Source of the DNA: Rhinopithecus roxellana
Lineage: Eukaryota; Chordata; Mammalia; Primates; Cercopithecidae
Length of the DNA stretch: 64,000 bases
NCBI RefSeq assembly: GCF_007565055.1
Contig: NC_044553.1
Span: 127,494,978 to 127,558,977 of the forward strand
Reading direction: 5' to 3'
Every line of letters starts with the position of its first letter. Within the stretch, counting starts at the first letter, position 1. Made by a program: the position numbers and the translations under genes. Positions 60,761 to 64,000 of this stretch are shown one piece after another. The notes beneath the pieces were generated by a model, which did not search any database, was not told the DNA's origin, and was given only the letters and a program-made list of their open reading frames with translations.

Positions 60761-61059
60761 TTTATTTTGAGGCAGGGTCTTGCTCTGTTGCCCACACTGG
60801 AGTGCAATGGTGCAATCAAGGTTCGCTGCAGCCTGGACCTCCTGGGCTCAGGCAATCCTCCCGTAACAGCCTCCTAAGTAACTAGGACTATAGGCACACA
60901 CCAACATATCAGGCTAATTTTTTAATTTTTTAATGTTTTTATAGAAACAGGGTCTCGCTATGTTGCCTAGGCTGGTCTTGAACTTCCAGATTCAAACAGC
61001 CTTCCCACTTGGGCCTCCCAAAGTGCTGTGATTACAGGCATGAGCCACTGGGCTCAGCC
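60761..61059 (-). mobile_element. AluJ-type element
   Basis: Strongly diverged Alu complement ('ttgaggcagggtcttgctct' to 'gccactgggctcagcc'). Confidence 0.88.
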
Positions 61060-61424
61060 ACTCACATAAACTTTGAATAAGTGTCTGGGGTCTTTTAGGG
61101 AAATTAAGTTAACATACAGTAGTGGAGAAAAAAAGATGTATTTCCTTTCTCTGAATCCCTACATTATATGATTACTCCCTATTTTTAGGTCATGGGCGCC
61201 TTTTAGCACCCTCAACAAGGAAAGCTGGCCATCAGAAGGCAGGTCTCTGTGATTCGCCCTCACCCTTCCCACAGCATCTGGCACTGTAGGTGACCCCCGG
61301 ATGTTGCACAAGTATGGTTCGTAAAAATTGCAGTTGTAAAGTTATAATTACTTAACTTTACATGTTAAATGCTCACAAGCTTGCCAACTGCAACACGAAA
61401 AAATACGTCCTTTTCTCTTTTAAT
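61060..61424. other. Unique intronic DNA
   Basis: Nothing was recognised. Confidence 0.5.
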
Positions 61425-61690
61425 GTTCTTTTTTTATTGATACATAACAGATGTACATATTTTTGGGATACATGTGTTAATACATTTACATAGTCTATAA
61501 AGATCAAATCAGCGTAATTGGAACATCCATTGGCTTAAACATTCGTCCTTTCTTTGTGCTAGGAACATCTGAATTATTCTTTTTCATTTATTTTGAAATA
61601 TACAATAGACCATTATAAACAACAGTCACCTTACTGATTATCTAGCACTGTCTTACTTTTGAAAGAGAATAATTTTTAAATGTCCCCTAG
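61425..61690 (-). mobile_element. L1 3' UTR fragment
   Basis: 'ttattgatacataacagatg', 'tacatatttttgggatacat', 'gatcaaatcagcgtaattgg' and 'ttttgaaatatacaatagac' match the complement of an L1PB/L1MA-type 3' UTR. Confidence 0.85.
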
Positions 61691-61902
61691 AACATGATGA
61701 CGATTACAAGCTGACCCAAGTAGTCGAGCAAATGGCTAATAAAAGATCATCGGAGACAGAGATGTTCCTGAAAATAATCACCTGTTACAACAAAAATTAC
61801 ATTACCTCCATGGAGAGGAAAAAGTAGAGAGTAACGTTGCGAGAGCAAATGAAACCATGAATATTCATTCATTCATAAACAAGCAAGAGACAGAAAACAA
61901 CA

Positions 61903-62209
61903 GGCCAGGCATGGTGGCTCAAGCCTGTCATCCCAGCACTTTGGGAGGCCGAGGCGGGTGGATCACGAGGTCAGGAAGATGGAGACCATCCTGGCTGACA
62001 CGGTGAAACCCTGTCTCCACTAAAAATACAGAAAAATTAGCCGGGTGTGGTGGTGGGCGCCTGTAGTCCCAGCTACTCGGGAGGCTGAGGCAGGAGAATG
62101 GCGTGAACCTGGGAGGTAGAGCTTGCAGTGAGCCGAGATGGTGCTGCCGCACTCCAGCCTGGGTGACAGAGCAAGACTCCATCTCAAAAAACAAAAACAA
62201 AAACAAAAA
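61903..62209 (+). mobile_element. AluY element
   Basis: Full dimer starting GGCCAGGCATGGTGGCTCAA, with an (aaaaac)n tail. Flanks acagaaaacaaca and aacagaaacagag form an approximate target duplication. Confidence 0.93.
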
Positions 62210-62444
62210 ACAGAAACAGAGATTCCAACAGACAAGCTACAGGACCAATAGGTGTTGACAGGGACAAAAAGGTGGAGGGGGAAGAGGTCTAGGTGTTTAC
62301 AGCTGTCCATGCAAGGGAATCCCTAAAGAGCTGTCCCAGACCAGCAGTGGGGATGAGGCACGGAGACACTAAGGAACTTTGAGCAGACATGTCAAGTGAG
62401 GTGACATACCCATGGAGGGTGCAGCCTGGCTGCAGAGGGGCTCA

Positions 62445-62615
62445 GCTGCTCACCAGTTCTACCATCTCGAAAAGTTTCTTCACGTCTCTGTGCCTCAGTT
62501 CCCCTAGGTGGAAGACAGGCTGATAGCAGAACCTAATTCAAGATGAGGGTAGAGGGCCGGGCTGTTACGCAGTAAGCAGCAGGCACTCAGCAAATTTTTA
62601 GCTATGGTTGTTAAA
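62445..62615 (+). repeat. MIR SINE
   Basis: 'cacgtctctgtgcctcagtt' at the core and 'agcaggcactcagcaaattt' followed by 'ttagctatggttgtta' at the 3' end match MIR well. Confidence 0.8.
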
Positions 62616-63039
62616 GCCCCTGGAATTAAATGTAGAATAGAATACCAAAATATTGCATTCGCTTCTTTTCAAATAATGTTTATGTTTAAGTCACCCTAGG
62701 CACTTAAGTTTCTACTTTTTCATGAAAAGAGTAAATATGACTGAAGTATTTAAATACCAGCCCATGAATTTTCAGAAGATGAATAAATAGCATTAACTCT
62801 CATGCCCCCAAGGCATAAAAGGCTCTCCCAATAGCTGGGAACCTCCCTTCCATCTTTCCCGCCTTTGGGGATGAGGGTGGGGAACGGGGCTCATCCATCC
62901 CTTTCCTTTTCCTAAACTAAGAGTCCCACTGAACACAATGATGCATTAGGTAGAGGCTCCCCTACACCCATCACCAACCTTCCTTTCAGTTCTGTCTTCT
63001 CTCCCTCTGCTAACGTCCACGGACAAAGGGTGATAAGAT
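62616..63039. other. Unique intronic DNA
   Basis: Nothing was recognised. Confidence 0.5.
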
Positions 63040-63220
63040 TTATTACATGTCTCTGTGATCAGCACTTTGCATTTAATCAGTATGCAGTAGCATTCTTGTT
63101 CCCATTTTACAGAGAGGAAGTTAAACTATGAGTGAGGAGTGACTTAACTGGGATTCTGCAGCTTCACCAAAGCAGAGAATCCAGGGTTCCACCCTCAACC
63201 TCCTGGAGTTTTCTATTTTG
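63040..63220 (-). repeat. MIR SINE remnant
   Basis: 'ttcccattttacagagagga' is the MIR core in reverse orientation, with 'tgacttaactgggattctg' following. Confidence 0.7.
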
Positions 63221-63244
63221 GTAGTGAGGCTTAAAGAGACTCTA

Positions 63245-63550
63245 GGCCGGGCGCAGTGGCTCACGCCTGTAATCCCAGCACTTTTGGGAGGCTGAGGCGG
63301 GAGGATCACAAGGTAAGGAGATGGAGACCATCCTGGCTAACATGGTGAAACCCTATCTCTACTAAAAATACAAAAAAACTAGCCAGGCGAGGCAGTGGGC
63401 GCCTGTAGTCCCAGCTGCTCGGGAGGCTGAGGCAGGAGAATGGCGTGAACCCGGGAGGCAGAGCTTGCAGTGAGCCGAGATCGCACCAGTGCACACCAGC
63501 CTGGGCGACAGAGCGAGACTCCGTCTCAAAAAAAAAAAAAAAAAAAAAAA
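63245..63550 (+). mobile_element. AluY element
   Basis: Near-consensus dimer from GGCCGGGCGCAGTGG to a pure A tail of more than 20. Short flanks agagac on both sides are the probable target duplication. Confidence 0.94.
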
Positions 63551-63598
63551 GAGACCAGACCTAGAGAACAATACTTCAATGGGATTAGTACTGTTTTT

Positions 63599-63638
63599 TA
63601 TGATCATCATCATGATCATCATCATGATTATCATGACA
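63599..63638. repeat. (ATC/ATG)n microsatellite, partly palindromic
   Basis: tatgatcatcatcatgatc is repeated twice, giving GATC-centred local dyads. Confidence 0.85.
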
Positions 63639-64000
63639 AATAATCTTTCAAGAATTTTTTAAACACAAATTCTCTGTCTCTGAGGATTATATTAAACCTA
63701 TCCACAGCATCTCAGTGAAGATTTGTTTTCAAATGCTTTTTTTCTAACTTGGAGAATACTGTTATGGGGAGTAAGTGGAAGAATTTGAGTAAAAAGCACA
63801 TGGGATAAGCAAACTTGGTCAACACTGCAGTTTTGCCAACACTCTGAGTCCTTGCAAAAATGTTTTCTATAACTTAGTACTGGAGCCCCAAGATGGTAAA
63901 GTCACTATCGCAGGTCCCATTCCAGCTCAGTTAAGGTCCTATTTGGCCAATTTACTTGGTTCAGACCCTCAAATACAGGGTTTACAGCTAATCCTATTTC

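Larger units (their letters stand above)
55878..64000 (-). other. GABRG3: GABRG3 intron upstream of exon 3 (partial)
   Basis: This is sequence 5' of the exon in gene orientation. No exon-2 coding sequence was recognised in these 8 kb. They contain a (CA)n tract, five Alus, two L1 fragments and MIR remnants. Confidence 0.85.

Overview
This window is primate nuclear DNA and almost entirely intronic. Sixteen Alu elements are visible. The youngest carry the AluY variants I associate with Old World monkeys (for example GGCTCAAGCC instead of GGCTCACGCC near the start, and a 'cttgagccacc' end on the complement). The source is therefore most likely a cercopithecid such as a macaque or baboon, not human. 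There is no sign of bacterial, plasmid or phage DNA.

One coding piece can be supported: a 68-bp exon on the minus strand at 55810-55877 with canonical AG and GT splice borders. It encodes a stretch that I recognise as the third coding exon of the GABA-A receptor gamma-3 subunit gene, GABRG3 (human 15q12, in the GABRB3-GABRA5-GABRG3 cluster). The gene runs right to left. Everything left of the exon (about 56 kb) belongs to the following intron and everything right of it (about 8 kb) to the preceding intron. No other exon of this gene was found, and every long open frame elsewhere falls in repeats or lacks gene-like support.

The introns hold layers of interspersed repeats: Alus; L1 fragments at 27299-29000 (minus), 49960-50390, 50860-51720 and 58016-59340 (plus), and 61425-61690 (minus); old MaLR/ERVL LTRs (MLT1, MST, THE1, MLT2); an ERV-like solo LTR candidate at 37023-37436; DNA-transposon fossils at 25917-26276, 29617-30124 and 48185-48345; and MIR/L2 remnants. 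Several insertions are nested, with clear target-site duplications.

The most distinctive content is tandem-repeat DNA. There is a 66-bp minisatellite (12127-12960) with two alternating unit types and no stop codon in any of six frames. Others are a 39-bp array (42552-42740), an 80-bp array (47768-48086), a 36-bp array (26459-26602) and a roughly 425-bp TG-rich tract (51187-51612) grown inside an L1 3' end. A segment of about 445 bp is present twice, 1.66 kb apart (18074-18517 and 19734-20178), at high identity. I found no previously undescribed gene system. The items worth a second look are the repeats, the local duplication and the single constrained exon.
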